Source: Allomuricauda sp. TY007 (lineage in GTDB: Bacteria > Bacteroidota > Bacteroidia > Flavobacteriales > Flavobacteriaceae). From it: a stretch of DNA of 64,000 nucleotides. The DNA lies in NCBI RefSeq assembly GCF_010468565.1, contig NZ_WUEG01000002.1:251933-315932 (forward strand). Reading direction: 5' to 3'. The notes beneath the pieces are model-generated. The model was not told the origin of the DNA and searched no databases. It saw only the letters and a list, made by a program, of their open reading frames with translations. This document shows positions 35,802 to 44,437 of the stretch, in pieces. Positions within the stretch are counted from its first letter, which is position 1, and every line of letters begins with the position of its first letter. A program made the translations under genes and the position numbers.

Positions 35802-36344
35802 ATGACTCTTACTGTTCAAAAAAACAGGGTAAGCTTGGAACCCGTTATCCAAGACAACTTAAATGAATATTTGGCTGTTGGCGTAAAATCGTACTGCGAA
35901 CATTACCTACATCTTTGGGAAAACGAAGATCCAACCCCCTATATTTCGTATGGACTGACCAAAGAAGTTGTTGAGCGCGAACTTCAGGATCCCAATGCGG
36001 TCAACTATCTAATTCAACAAAACAATAAAAACGTTGGTATCCTTAAATTGGTGAAAAATTGTGGCATCGATGAAATTGCAGATACAGATGCGCTTAAAGC
36101 TGAGAAAATTTATTTACTGAAAGAATACTCCGGTAAAGGAATAGGCAAACAAGTGCTTCAATTTATTGAAGATACGGCGAGAGACTTGAACAAGAAAATC
36201 GTTTGGTTAGATGCCATGCAAAAAGGAAACCCGATTCATTTCTATCAAAAAAACGGATTTACCATCAAACGGGAGAGCGAGGTGCTTTTACCCCGTGTTA
36301 AACCTACCGAGAAGGCCATGTGGATCTTAACCAAAAACCTTTAG
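35802..36344 (+). CDS. GNAT N-acetyltransferase
   Basis: A 180-residue acetyl-CoA-dependent transferase. Motif A is visible in AEKIYLLKEYSGKGIGKQVLQFIEDTARD (about residues 100-128), with the acetyl-CoA loop SGKGIGKQ; motif B follows in IVWLDAMQKGNPIHFYQKNGFT. Substrate unknown; close relatives acetylate small amines or antibiotics. Co-transcribed with the preceding thioredoxin-like gene; its stop lies next to the stop of the convergent frameshifted gene. Confidence 0.9.
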   Translation: MTLTVQKNRVSLEPVIQDNLNEYLAVGVKSYCEHYLHLWENEDPTPYISYGLTKEVVERELQDPNAVNYLIQQNNKNVGILKLVKNCGIDEIADTDALKAEKIYLLKEYSGKGIGKQVLQFIEDTARDLNKKIVWLDAMQKGNPIHFYQKNGFTIKRESEVLLPRVKPTEKAMWILTKNL

Positions 36345-36345
36345 G

Positions 36346-36890
36346 TTACCACCCTTCGCGCTTTACCAAGTTTTCAATATGTGCAAAATGATGATTGCTG
36401 TGCCAAGCGTAGCGAGCTATGTTTTCTTCCAAAGTGGTCTCTTGGTTTCCATCGGGGTGTATAAAGCTTCTTTTTAAATCTCCTTCGGAAAGCCCTTTCA
36501 GCAAATAAACCAACTTAGCGTGTATGCGCTCAAATGGTAAAGTGACATTAATATGGGTGCGGTACGGGTATCGAACAATTCGGCCCAAGCCTTTTCATCG
36601 TAAGCTTTAATTGTAGGAGTATCTTCCGTAAGTGCCCACTTAAAGCGAATATAACTATTGTGATGGCTATCGGAAATATGATGGACCACTTGGCGAACAG
36701 TCCACCCCCCTGGTCGATAAGGGGTTTCGAGCTGTTCCTCGGACAATGGAGTAACCAAATCGCTCAAACGTTGGGGCAACTGTTCCAAAACGGAAATCCA
36801 TTCCTCCAAATTATTTTTTGTGATGATATCAGGAACCTCAAATTTTCCAATGGGGTAACGTAGTTGTTCCAAAGTTTCTTTTTTATTCAT
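36346..36890 (-). pseudogene. YfiT/BstA-like DinB-superfamily gene with a one-base frameshift
   Basis: Two overlapping minus-strand frames encode one protein. The first (36890 down to about 36555) gives the N-terminal part, ending near DEKAWAELFDTRTAPI; the second gives the rest, INVTLPFERIHAKLVYLLKG, TFIHPDG-type FIHPDGNQETTLEENIARYAWHSNHHFAHI. All metal-binding His (VVHHISDSHHN, WHSNHH) are kept across the two. Inserting one base near 36547-36553 (attaata, plus strand) restores a single frame of about 181 residues. Family members are zinc-dependent thiol (bacillithiol) transferases. Either a recent mutation or a sequencing error. Confidence 0.85.
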
Positions 36891-37078
36891 TTTAATTGAA
36901 GTTAGCGAATTCCATTGTTTTTTTCAGAGAAACGGTTTAGACTTTTTCGGATTGAAAGATAGAGCTATGGATATTCGTCTCACGAAACCTAAACATTAGG
37001 ACTCAAGTATAAAGCCAATATAGAAAGTAACGGGCAAATACCAATTTAAAATACCTCCTATTCTTCAATCGACTTAAC

Positions 37079-38218
37079 TCACCCACCAAACCCAAAATCA
37101 GGTTCAAAATCCAAGGAAATCGTTTCTCCCCCATTCGCAATGGATTTGTATATGGCTTCCACGATCATCATATCACGTTTGCCCATTTCACCGGGCGCTT
37201 TGTTGGGCTCGTCGAACAATACGTGTCGGGCAAAATCGTCCATTTGCAATTTCTGCTGGCTCTCGTGCGGAAATTTAATGACATCGCCATTAGAGGTTAC
37301 CCCGCTCAACGGACCATAATTATTGGCAGGCTGTAACCGAAACCATCCCGAAGTCCCGGAAACATACATCGCATTCGCATTAAAATTGTGCGAAGTGGAA
37401 ATGTTGCCCACTGCCCCACTCGGGAATTCAAATTGTGCCGTAATGGTCTCGTCAGTGTTTTTAAAATACTCAGGTCTGGTGCTAAATTCCTGTGCAGCCA
37501 CCGAAATTGGATTTTCACCCGTACCATAAATAGCACTTTGCACGGCATACACGCCCATATTCATTAAAGCGCCCCCTCCCGAAAGTTTTTTGTCCAAACG
37601 CCATTGGTCTGGATTGCCCGTGGATCGGTAGGCGGCATCTGCGGAAACAAACAAGACATCGCCAAAGGTTTTTTCCCTGACAAATTCCTTTACCTGCTGC
37701 GTATAGGGCTCGGAATGTAAGCGATAACCCATGCCCAGTTTTACGCCAGCTTCATTACATGCATTTATGATGGCATCACACTCCGCTACACTAATGCCCA
37801 TAGGTTTTTCGCAGATGACATGCTTGCCAGCTTGTGCCGCACGAATACTAAATTCGGCATGCATACTGTTGGGAAGCACCACATACACTACATCAATATC
37901 CTTGTTGTTGGCTATATCATCAAAATTTTGGTAGTTGTAAATGTTTTTTTCAGGAATACCATATTTATCTTCCCAAACCTTTTCCTTCTCGGGAGTTCCG
38001 GTAACAATTCCTGCCAAATAACAATGTTGGGTATCCTGCAAAGCAGGCGCCAATTGGTAAGTACTGTAACTCCCCAGTCCTACCAAGGCAATTCCCACCT
38101 TCTTTTTGTCCTGATTGGCGCCCATGGCACAGGCAAACGGCGCTGACGATAACAACGCGGCACCTCCTATGCTTTTTGCGGTTAGGCTATTAAAATTTCT
38201 TCGGGTGAGACTCTTCAT
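37079..38218 (-). CDS. Gfo/Idh/MocA oxidoreductase with twin-arginine signal (second copy)
   Basis: A 379-residue enzyme of the same superfamily as the one at 29,539. The Tat signal is KSLTRRNFNSLTAKSIGGAALL; ATG 38218 starts it correctly, whereas an earlier codon 24 bases upstream adds a poor prefix. Rossmann motif VGIALVGLGSYSTYQLAPAL, then VVYVVLPNSMHAEFSI and KHVICEKPMGISVAECD with catalytic Lys. Closest in pattern to glucose-fructose oxidoreductase. Probably periplasmic. Confidence 0.92.
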   Translation of the reverse strand: MKSLTRRNFNSLTAKSIGGAALLSSAPFACAMGANQDKKKVGIALVGLGSYSTYQLAPALQDTQHCYLAGIVTGTPEKEKVWEDKYGIPEKNIYNYQNFDDIANNKDIDVVYVVLPNSMHAEFSIRAAQAGKHVICEKPMGISVAECDAIINACNEAGVKLGMGYRLHSEPYTQQVKEFVREKTFGDVLFVSADAAYRSTGNPDQWRLDKKLSGGGALMNMGVYAVQSAIYGTGENPISVAAQEFSTRPEYFKNTDETITAQFEFPSGAVGNISTSHNFNANAMYVSGTSGWFRLQPANNYGPLSGVTSNGDVIKFPHESQQKLQMDDFARHVLFDEPNKAPGEMGKRDMMIVEAIYKSIANGGETISLDFEPDFGFGG

Positions 38219-38349
38219 GAAAACTAGAATTAGTGGATCCACTTAAAAATAAGAATAATAGCTTAATTCCAGTATTTACAATTCTTTTAACAAGGTAAGA
38301 ACTTTCAAATTCCCTATTTTTATAAACTTGACTAATTCAACCAGAAAAA

Positions 38350-39834
38350 ATGAAAAAACTCTTACTACTAGGCATGGCGTTCTGTACGTCGTTTGCCTTT
38401 GCCCAAAGCAGAAAATTACCCGTTGACACTACAGTAACCACACAACATTCCGTAACCATCAACGGTTCCAACATTGACTACACCGCGACTACGGGAACCC
38501 AACCCGTTTGGGATGAATTGGGAGAACCGATTGCATCCTTGCATTACACCTACTACACTAAAAATGGTGTAAAGGATAGGTCTTCGCGACCCTTGTTGAT
38601 TTCCTTTAACGGAGGGCCAGGTTCTGGTTCGGTTTGGATGCACTTGGCCTACACAGGTCCACGCATCCTAAAAATTGATGATGAAGGGTATCCTGTGCAA
38701 CCTTATGGCGTTAAGGAAAACCCGTATTCGGTTTTGGACGTAACCGATATTGTTTACGTAAACCCTGTAAACACAGGCTATTCACGTACCATTCCCGAGA
38801 CAGGAAAAGAAGTGGACCGTAAAAAATTCTTCGGAATCAATGCAGATACCAAATATTTGGCCGAATGGCTGAACACTTTTGTATCTAGGAACAACCGTTG
38901 GAACTCCCCTAAATATATTGTGGGTGAAAGTTACGGAGGTACTCGTGTTATGGGACTTTCCTTGGCACTTCAAAACCAACAATGGATGTATTTGAACGGG
39001 GTAATTATGGTTTCCCCAGCCGATTACAAAGTATTCCGCGACAACGACCCCGTTTCCAGTGCCTTGAACCTTCCCTATTTTGCTGCCGCAGCATGGCACC
39101 ACAAAGCCCTGCCATCCGATTTGCAAAGCAAAGACCTGTTGGAAGTGTTGCCAGAGGTGGAAGAATTCACAATTAATGAATTACTGCCTGCTATCGCCAA
39201 AGGTGGTTTTATTCTTGAATCTGAGCGCAAAGCTATTGCCGATAAAATGGCGCGTTATTCCGGATTGGATGCAAAAGACATTATTGACCACAATTTGGAT
39301 GTACCTACGCAATTCTTTTGGAAAGCTTTGTTGCGAGATAAAGGCGGATACACAATCGGGCGTTTGGATAGCCGTTATTTGGGAATCGACAAAACATTGG
39401 CAGGAACCCGACCCGATTATTCACCCGAATTGACCTCTTGGCTCCACAGTTTTACCCCTGCCATTAATTATTACTTGCAAGAAGAGCTTAATTTTAAAAC
39501 TGACATTAAGTACAATATGTTCGGCCCTGTACATCCTTGGGACAATGATGATGATAACGTAAGGGACAATCTGCGCCAAGCGATGGCACAAAACCCATAC
39601 TTGAACGTTTTGGTGCAATCGGGTTATTATGATGGTGCCTGCACCTATTTTGCTGCCAAGTACACCATGTCGCAAGTAGACCCAAGCGGTAGAATGAAAG
39701 ACCGATTTGAGTTTAAAGGATACCGTTCCGGTCACATGATGTATTTGAGAAAAGAAGATTTAAAATCGGCCAACGACGATATTAGAGCGTTCATTTTAAG
39801 AACCCAAGCCAAAGGAAAGAGCGCGAAATATTAA
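38350..39834 (+). CDS. Secreted S10 serine carboxypeptidase
   Basis: A 494-residue exported peptidase with a signal peptide (residues 1-18, ending FAFAQ). Catalytic Ser in YIVGESYGGTRVMG, Asp in VLVQSGYYDGACTYFAA and His in GYRSGHMMYLRKED form the carboxypeptidase Y triad; the oxyanion segment SFNGGPGSGSVWMHL is classic. Cleaves C-terminal residues at acidic or neutral pH in the periplasm or outside. Single gene with terminator 120 bases downstream. Confidence 0.94.
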   Translation: MKKLLLLGMAFCTSFAFAQSRKLPVDTTVTTQHSVTINGSNIDYTATTGTQPVWDELGEPIASLHYTYYTKNGVKDRSSRPLLISFNGGPGSGSVWMHLAYTGPRILKIDDEGYPVQPYGVKENPYSVLDVTDIVYVNPVNTGYSRTIPETGKEVDRKKFFGINADTKYLAEWLNTFVSRNNRWNSPKYIVGESYGGTRVMGLSLALQNQQWMYLNGVIMVSPADYKVFRDNDPVSSALNLPYFAAAAWHHKALPSDLQSKDLLEVLPEVEEFTINELLPAIAKGGFILESERKAIADKMARYSGLDAKDIIDHNLDVPTQFFWKALLRDKGGYTIGRLDSRYLGIDKTLAGTRPDYSPELTSWLHSFTPAINYYLQEELNFKTDIKYNMFGPVHPWDNDDDNVRDNLRQAMAQNPYLNVLVQSGYYDGACTYFAAKYTMSQVDPSGRMKDRFEFKGYRSGHMMYLRKEDLKSANDDIRAFILRTQAKGKSAKY

Positions 39835-39844
39835 ATCAACTACT

Positions 39845-39940
39845 TCGGTGGCAAGCCCACGAGGTATTCAAATGAAAAAAATTAATTCATTTCGACGTAG
39901 AACGTCGGGGAATCAAACCCTCAATGAGGGATTCAAACAA
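39845..39940. repeat. Dyad-rich intergenic repeat after the S10 peptidase
   Basis: Contains the perfect dyad CGACGT-AGA-ACGTCG and a second dyad CCCTCA-A-TGAGGG flanked by GAAT and ATTC. Its base pattern is unlike coding DNA and resembles intergenic repeats seen in Flavobacteria. No second copy was found within this window. Confidence 0.4.
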
Positions 39941-39954
39941 TATTTATAGTTTAC

Positions 39955-39991
39955 AAAAGCGGTATGACATTTTAAGTTATGCCGCTTTTTT
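39955..39991 (+). terminator. Terminator downstream of the S10 peptidase
   Basis: AAAAGCGGTAT (39955-39965) pairs with ATGCCGCTTTT (39979-39989) with one G-T pair, followed by T residues. Confidence 0.8.
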
Positions 39992-40071
39992 GTTGAAGAA
40001 AAATCTGAAAATCATCTTTTTATGCAACAATAATTCAATTAATCATACTTATATGGTAAAATATATCAATT

Positions 40072-40341
40072 ATGGGAGGTGAGGGAAGTATGATGCATGC
40101 CATAAAAAGCTTAAAGGCCAATCGAAGCATGCTAAAAAAAAGAAAGTTAGCTTCTAAAGATGATGTCTATGGCAAAAAAAACGTTACAAAATTACATTTC
40201 AAAAAATCTACCCAACGGGACGTAGCTCGAATCCGAAAAAAAATGTTTATCCAAAAAGAAAAAGAAAAACGGCAGATGTTTTATGCCGTCATAGCAACCG
40301 CCCTACTGTTTTTTGTGATGTATTTGCTATTTGTACAATGA
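40072..40341 (+). CDS. Small C-tail-anchored conserved protein
   Basis: An 89-residue very basic protein beginning MGGEGSMMHAIKSLKANRSML, then KKRKLASKDDVYGKK and a C-terminal membrane helix (MFYAVIATALLFFVMYLLFV, residues 69-88). This GEGSM-start, Lys-rich, tail-anchored pattern recurs in Flavobacterial genomes as a family without function. It precedes the SGNH hydrolase by 32 bases on the same strand. Confidence 0.7.
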   Translation: MGGEGSMMHAIKSLKANRSMLKKRKLASKDDVYGKKNVTKLHFKKSTQRDVARIRKKMFIQKEKEKRQMFYAVIATALLFFVMYLLFVQ

Positions 40342-40373
40342 TAATTTTCTATTTTTAACAAAAACCGCACAAA

Positions 40374-41069
40374 GTGAAAAAACAAACCATACTCTGGATG
40401 ATGCTTTCTTTTTTAGGACTGATGGGCACTTCCAAAATCAATGCCCAAGATTGGCCCAATTTGGAAAAGTACAAAAATGCAAATGCAGAATTAGCTGCAT
40501 CAACCGAAGATGAAAATCGCGTAGTGTTCATGGGCAATTCCATTACCGAAATGTGGAAAGATGCCCATCCTGATTTTTTTAAGGACCATCCTTTTGTAAA
40601 CCGAGGCATCGGCGGACAGACCACGCCACAGATGCTGCTTCGTTTCCGTCAAGATGTGATTGATCTAAATCCCAAAGTCGTCGTTATTTTGGCAGGAACC
40701 AACGATATAGCGGGAAACACAGGCCCAATGACGCTGAAACAAATACACGACAATATCCTTTCCATGGTAGAACTGGCAAAGGCAAACAGCATTAAACCGA
40801 TAGTTTGTTCCGTGCTGCCTGCTTACGATTATCCGTGGCGTCCAGGGTTGAATCCAAACGTTAAAATTCCAAAGCTAAATGCATTGCTCAAAGATATGAC
40901 CAAAGCCCAGAACGTAATGTATTTGGACTATTTCTCTGAAATGGTTGATGATAGAAATGGAATGCAGTCCAAGTTAACTACGGACGAAGTGCACGTCACC
41001 AAAGCAGGATATGAGATTATGGAGACAATGGTAAAAGAAGCCATTGATAAAGCCTTAAAAAGTTATTGA
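40374..41069 (+). CDS. Secreted GDSL/SGNH hydrolase
   Basis: A 231-residue lipase/esterase-like enzyme starting at GTG with a signal peptide ending INAQD. SGNH blocks: Ser in VVFMGNSITEMW, Gly in NRGIGGQTTPQ, Asn in VILAGTNDIAGN, and Asp/His in TTDEVHVTKAGYE. Related periplasmic enzymes remove acetyl groups from polysaccharides. Substrate not evident. Preceded by the tail-anchored protein; followed by a palindromic repeat region. Confidence 0.92.
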   Translation: MKKQTILWMMLSFLGLMGTSKINAQDWPNLEKYKNANAELAASTEDENRVVFMGNSITEMWKDAHPDFFKDHPFVNRGIGGQTTPQMLLRFRQDVIDLNPKVVVILAGTNDIAGNTGPMTLKQIHDNILSMVELAKANSIKPIVCSVLPAYDYPWRPGLNPNVKIPKLNALLKDMTKAQNVMYLDYFSEMVDDRNGMQSKLTTDEVHVTKAGYEIMETMVKEAIDKALKSY

Positions 41070-41134
41070 ACTAAACCATTATGGGTTGAAAAACAATGAT
41101 ATTGCAAACAGTTACTGAGTTATTTGGTTAACTA

Positions 41135-41269
41135 ATTGTCCGCAATCAACCATATAAACAAAAAGTTGTCAGGTCGAGCGCAGTCGAGACCTCATTTTTA
41201 AGACATTGGGTTCAATAACTTCTCGACTGCGCTCGAAGTGACAGTGCATTTTGGTTGATTGCGGACAAT
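41135..41269. repeat. Nested inverted-repeat element
   Basis: Outer arms ATTGTCCGCAATCAACCA (41135-41152) and its exact complement (41252-41269) enclose inner arms TCGAGCGCAGTCGAGA (41174-41189) and its exact complement (41221-41236). The total element is 135 bases and could fold into a long cruciform or RNA hairpin between the hydrolase and glycosyltransferase genes. The inner sequence shares GAGCGCAGTCGA with 55037-55048. Confidence 0.8.
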
Positions 41270-41290
41270 CAGAATTAGTTACCTTGCAGC

Positions 41291-42298
41291 ATGCAAAACG
41301 GTAAGGTCAGCATCATCATTCCTTTTAAAAACACCGCAAATTTTTTGCCCGAATGTTTTGATTCCATTGTGAATCAAACGTATACCAATTGGGAGGTTTT
41401 AGCCGTTAACGACCATTCCACCGATGAGAGTTTTGAGCTCCTCTCCGCCTACTCCAAAAAAGATGGGCGCATAAAAGTCTTCCAAAACAAAGGCATGGGG
41501 ATTATTCCTGCGCTCCAAACGGCATACGCCCAAAGTAGTGGGAGCTTTGTGACTCGCATGGATTCTGATGATATCATGAAGCCTACCAGATTGGAGGTAA
41601 TGGTAAACGCTATAGTTGAAAACGGGATTGGGCATGTCGCTGTTGGACAGGTAAAATATTTTTCCGACCGAGGTATCAGCAATGGTTACGAGCGGTATGA
41701 GAAATGGTTGAACCAATTAACATCAACGGGCAATAATTATGATGAAATTTATAAGGAATGTGTGATCCCCTCTCCTTGCTGGATGGTCCACCGTGAAGAT
41801 TTTGAAAAATGCAAAGGTTTTGAGCCCCAACGCTATCCCGAAGATTACGACCTAACCTTTAGATTTTATGAACATGGATTTAAAATTATTCCATGCGACC
41901 AAGTGCTGCACCTTTGGCGCGATTACGATACCCGTACCTCCCGCACCCACGAGCATTACGCGCAAAACTATTTTTTGGACATTAAACTCCATTATTTTAT
42001 ACGGTTGGATTACGATGACACCCGTTCGTTGGTAGTTTGGGGGGCTGGATTTAAAGGGAAGAATATCGCAAAAGGGTTAAAAAGACAGGGGCATGATTTT
42101 GTTTGGTTATGTGATAACCCCAAGAAAATCGGCAAAGAAATTTACGGCAAGGAACTCGTCCATTTTGAGGCATTACAAGAACTGGACAATCCACAAAGCA
42201 TTATCACCGTTGCCAATGAGGAAGCCCAAGAAGAAATCAGGGAATACTTTTCAGAATTGGGACAATCGCCCATGCAGGATTACTTCTTTTTTTGCTGA
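41291..42298 (+). CDS. Family 2 glycosyltransferase with C-terminal Rossmann-like domain
   Basis: A 335-residue protein. Residues 5-215 are a GT-A fold: SIIIPFKNTANFLPECFDSIVNQTYTNWE, the metal-binding MDSDDIMKPTR, and the acceptor region CWMVHREDFEKCKGF. The last 100 residues add a nucleotide-binding-like fold, VVWGAGFKGKNIAKGLKRQGHDFVWLCDNPKKIGKEIYGK, similar to the sugar-binding Rossmann domains seen on some GT2 enzymes. Role in surface polysaccharide or teichoic-like decoration is possible; donor unknown. Confidence 0.88.
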   Translation: MQNGKVSIIIPFKNTANFLPECFDSIVNQTYTNWEVLAVNDHSTDESFELLSAYSKKDGRIKVFQNKGMGIIPALQTAYAQSSGSFVTRMDSDDIMKPTRLEVMVNAIVENGIGHVAVGQVKYFSDRGISNGYERYEKWLNQLTSTGNNYDEIYKECVIPSPCWMVHREDFEKCKGFEPQRYPEDYDLTFRFYEHGFKIIPCDQVLHLWRDYDTRTSRTHEHYAQNYFLDIKLHYFIRLDYDDTRSLVVWGAGFKGKNIAKGLKRQGHDFVWLCDNPKKIGKEIYGKELVHFEALQELDNPQSIITVANEEAQEEIREYFSELGQSPMQDYFFFC

Positions 42299-42319
42299 CT
42301 AAACCTGTTTCGAGTTAGA

Positions 42320-42480
42320 TTTCTCACATTCGTTCGAAATTGACAATTAAGTATATTCAAGTCATTCGTGTAATTCGTGTCAAAAAAAAATACTTCACTT
42401 TGTCCACAATCAAAATAGGTTCATTGATAATTGTTCATTGGCCATTGACAATTGATAAATGAAGTTTGAAATCAGAATGT
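42320..42480. repeat. Degenerate intergenic repeat before the BatA-like gene
   Basis: Contains duplicated motifs ATTCGTGT and repeats of the type TTGATAATTGTTCATTGGCCATTGACAATTGATAA. Simple-sequence decay of dispersed repeats; no gene visible. Confidence 0.4.
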
Positions 42481-42497
42481 TTTAATGCCTATCTTTG
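42466..42497 (+). promoter_or_regulatory. Promoter of the BatA-like operon, decides the start
   Basis: TTG at 42466-42468, 21-base spacer, TATCTTTG at 42490-42497 (exact TAnnTTTG). Transcription would start near 42504, so the ATG at 42485 cannot be used and ATG 42515 is chosen. Confidence 0.6.
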
Positions 42498-42514
42498 ACC
42501 AAGCAATGTTGGGA

Positions 42515-44437
42515 ATGCAGTTTAAACATCCAGAAATTCTTTGGGCACTTTTTCTCCTGGTCATACCCATTTTAATCCATTTATTCCAGTTACGCCGCTT
42601 TACCAAAACCCCTTTCACCAATGTAGCCATGCTACAAAAAGTGGTTTCGGAGTCCAGAAAAAGCAATACGTTAAAAAAGTGGCTGCTGCTGTTTACCCGC
42701 CTCTTATTGTTGGCCGCCATTATAATTGCCTTTGCACAACCCTTTACCTCTGCCATAACAGCGCTTCAAGAAAAGGAAACCGTTGTTTATCTGGACGATT
42801 CTTTTAGCATGCAAGCTAAGAACAATGGTATTTCACTTTTGGAAAAAGCTGTCCAGGATTTAATCAAAAACATTGATGGGGATACGGAGTTCAGTCTGTT
42901 TACTAACGAAAAAGCATTCAACAATGTTCGTGTAGCTGACATTCAAAATTCGCTGCTATCGCTCCCCTATTCCTACAAACAACTTAATTTTAATGAGATT
43001 GGCCTAAAGGCCAAGAGCATGTTCTCCCAAAATAATGGCACCGTCAAAAATCTAGTTGTAATTTCAGATTTTCAGGAGAGGCTATCTGATGGAAATATCA
43101 ATTTGGATTCCACTTTATCAGCGTATTTTGTCCCAATGCAAGTACGTAAAGTTCAGAATATTTCCATCGATTCCGTTTTTGTGGAAACAAATGTGAACGA
43201 TCAGGCTACACTGCAGGTCTTTCTATTTGGTGGCAATGAAGATGAGGCGTTACCGATTTCGCTGTATGATGGAGACGAATTGATTGCCAAAACTGCTGCA
43301 AAATTTAAATCAAATGGAAATGCTGAAGTCGAATTTACCATTCCGGCCAGTGAAGAGTTAAACGGACGTTTGAGCATCATCGATAATGCTTTGGGGTATG
43401 ATAATCGGTTTTTCTTCAACATCAATCCCAAAGAAAAAATTAAAGTTTTGGCCATCAGCGAATCGGACAATGATTATTTAAATCGTTTGTTTCGCGGCAA
43501 TGAATTTGATTTTCAAAAATATGCTTTGAACCAACTGGATTACAGCAATTTGGATGATAAAAATGTGGTGATTTTGGATAATCTGACGGCAATCCCAAGC
43601 AGCCTTCAAAATATCCTGCGCACTTTTAAAAATGATGGTGGTACCTTGGTTGTGGTCCCTGCGATCAATAGTGATTTATCCTCTTACAATACTTTTTTGT
43701 CCAGTTTGTCCACAACACAGTTTTCGGAGAAAATCACATCCGATGCCCAATTGACTACCATAACTTTTGACCATCCGTTGTACCGTAACGTGTTTGAACA
43801 AGAAGTAACCAATTTTCAATATCCATCAATAAAAGAGTATTTTAATATACAGACTGGTCTTCCTGCTGCATTGTCGATGGATGGGGGTAATGCTTTTTTA
43901 GTTGGCAATGATGGTCTGTATGTGTTTACGGCTCCCTTGACATTGGATAATTCCAACTTTATCAATTCGCCTTTGATTGTTCCCACTTTTTATAATATGG
44001 CACAATCGAGTTTGCAAACACCAAAGCCCTATCAAACCCTTGGTGAAACAACCACGGTGGATATTTCTGCTCAAATAGGTAACGACGATATTTTAGAGGT
44101 TTCCAAGGAGGGGTATGAGTTTATTCCGCTTCAGCAAACGTTTCCCAATCGAGTACGTCTTACTTTCGACCAAAACCCGACCGAAGATGGTATTTATTCC
44201 ATTTTGCAAAACAACCAACGGTTACAAAATATCAGTTTTAATTACCCGAGAACGGAAAGCCAACTTAAATACCTGGATATCGGAACATTGGAAAATGTAA
44301 ATACCATGGATACAATTTCGGAGTTGTTCGAATATTTGGAAGCGGAAAGCAACATTACCGCATATTGGAAATGGTTTGTTATTTTAGCGTTGCTTCTGGC
44401 GCTTATTGAGGTACTCATTCAAAAATTTGTTACATGA
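42515..44437 (+). CDS. BatA-domain membrane protein with vWA-like domain
   Basis: A 640-residue protein: N-terminal BatA segment (FKHPEILWALFLLVIPILIHLFQLRRF with PFTNVAML) and a second helix to residue 80, then a von Willebrand-like domain whose MIDAS begins VVYLDDSFSMQAKN. A long periplasmic region and a final membrane helix (KWFVILALLLALIEVLIQKF) follow. Related to aerotolerance BatA/B proteins of Bacteroides; function in Flavobacteria is untested. Overlaps the dihydroorotase-like gene by 4 bases (ATGA). Confidence 0.88.
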   Translation: MQFKHPEILWALFLLVIPILIHLFQLRRFTKTPFTNVAMLQKVVSESRKSNTLKKWLLLFTRLLLLAAIIIAFAQPFTSAITALQEKETVVYLDDSFSMQAKNNGISLLEKAVQDLIKNIDGDTEFSLFTNEKAFNNVRVADIQNSLLSLPYSYKQLNFNEIGLKAKSMFSQNNGTVKNLVVISDFQERLSDGNINLDSTLSAYFVPMQVRKVQNISIDSVFVETNVNDQATLQVFLFGGNEDEALPISLYDGDELIAKTAAKFKSNGNAEVEFTIPASEELNGRLSIIDNALGYDNRFFFNINPKEKIKVLAISESDNDYLNRLFRGNEFDFQKYALNQLDYSNLDDKNVVILDNLTAIPSSLQNILRTFKNDGGTLVVVPAINSDLSSYNTFLSSLSTTQFSEKITSDAQLTTITFDHPLYRNVFEQEVTNFQYPSIKEYFNIQTGLPAALSMDGGNAFLVGNDGLYVFTAPLTLDNSNFINSPLIVPTFYNMAQSSLQTPKPYQTLGETTTVDISAQIGNDDILEVSKEGYEFIPLQQTFPNRVRLTFDQNPTEDGIYSILQNNQRLQNISFNYPRTESQLKYLDIGTLENVNTMDTISELFEYLEAESNITAYWKWFVILALLLALIEVLIQKFVT

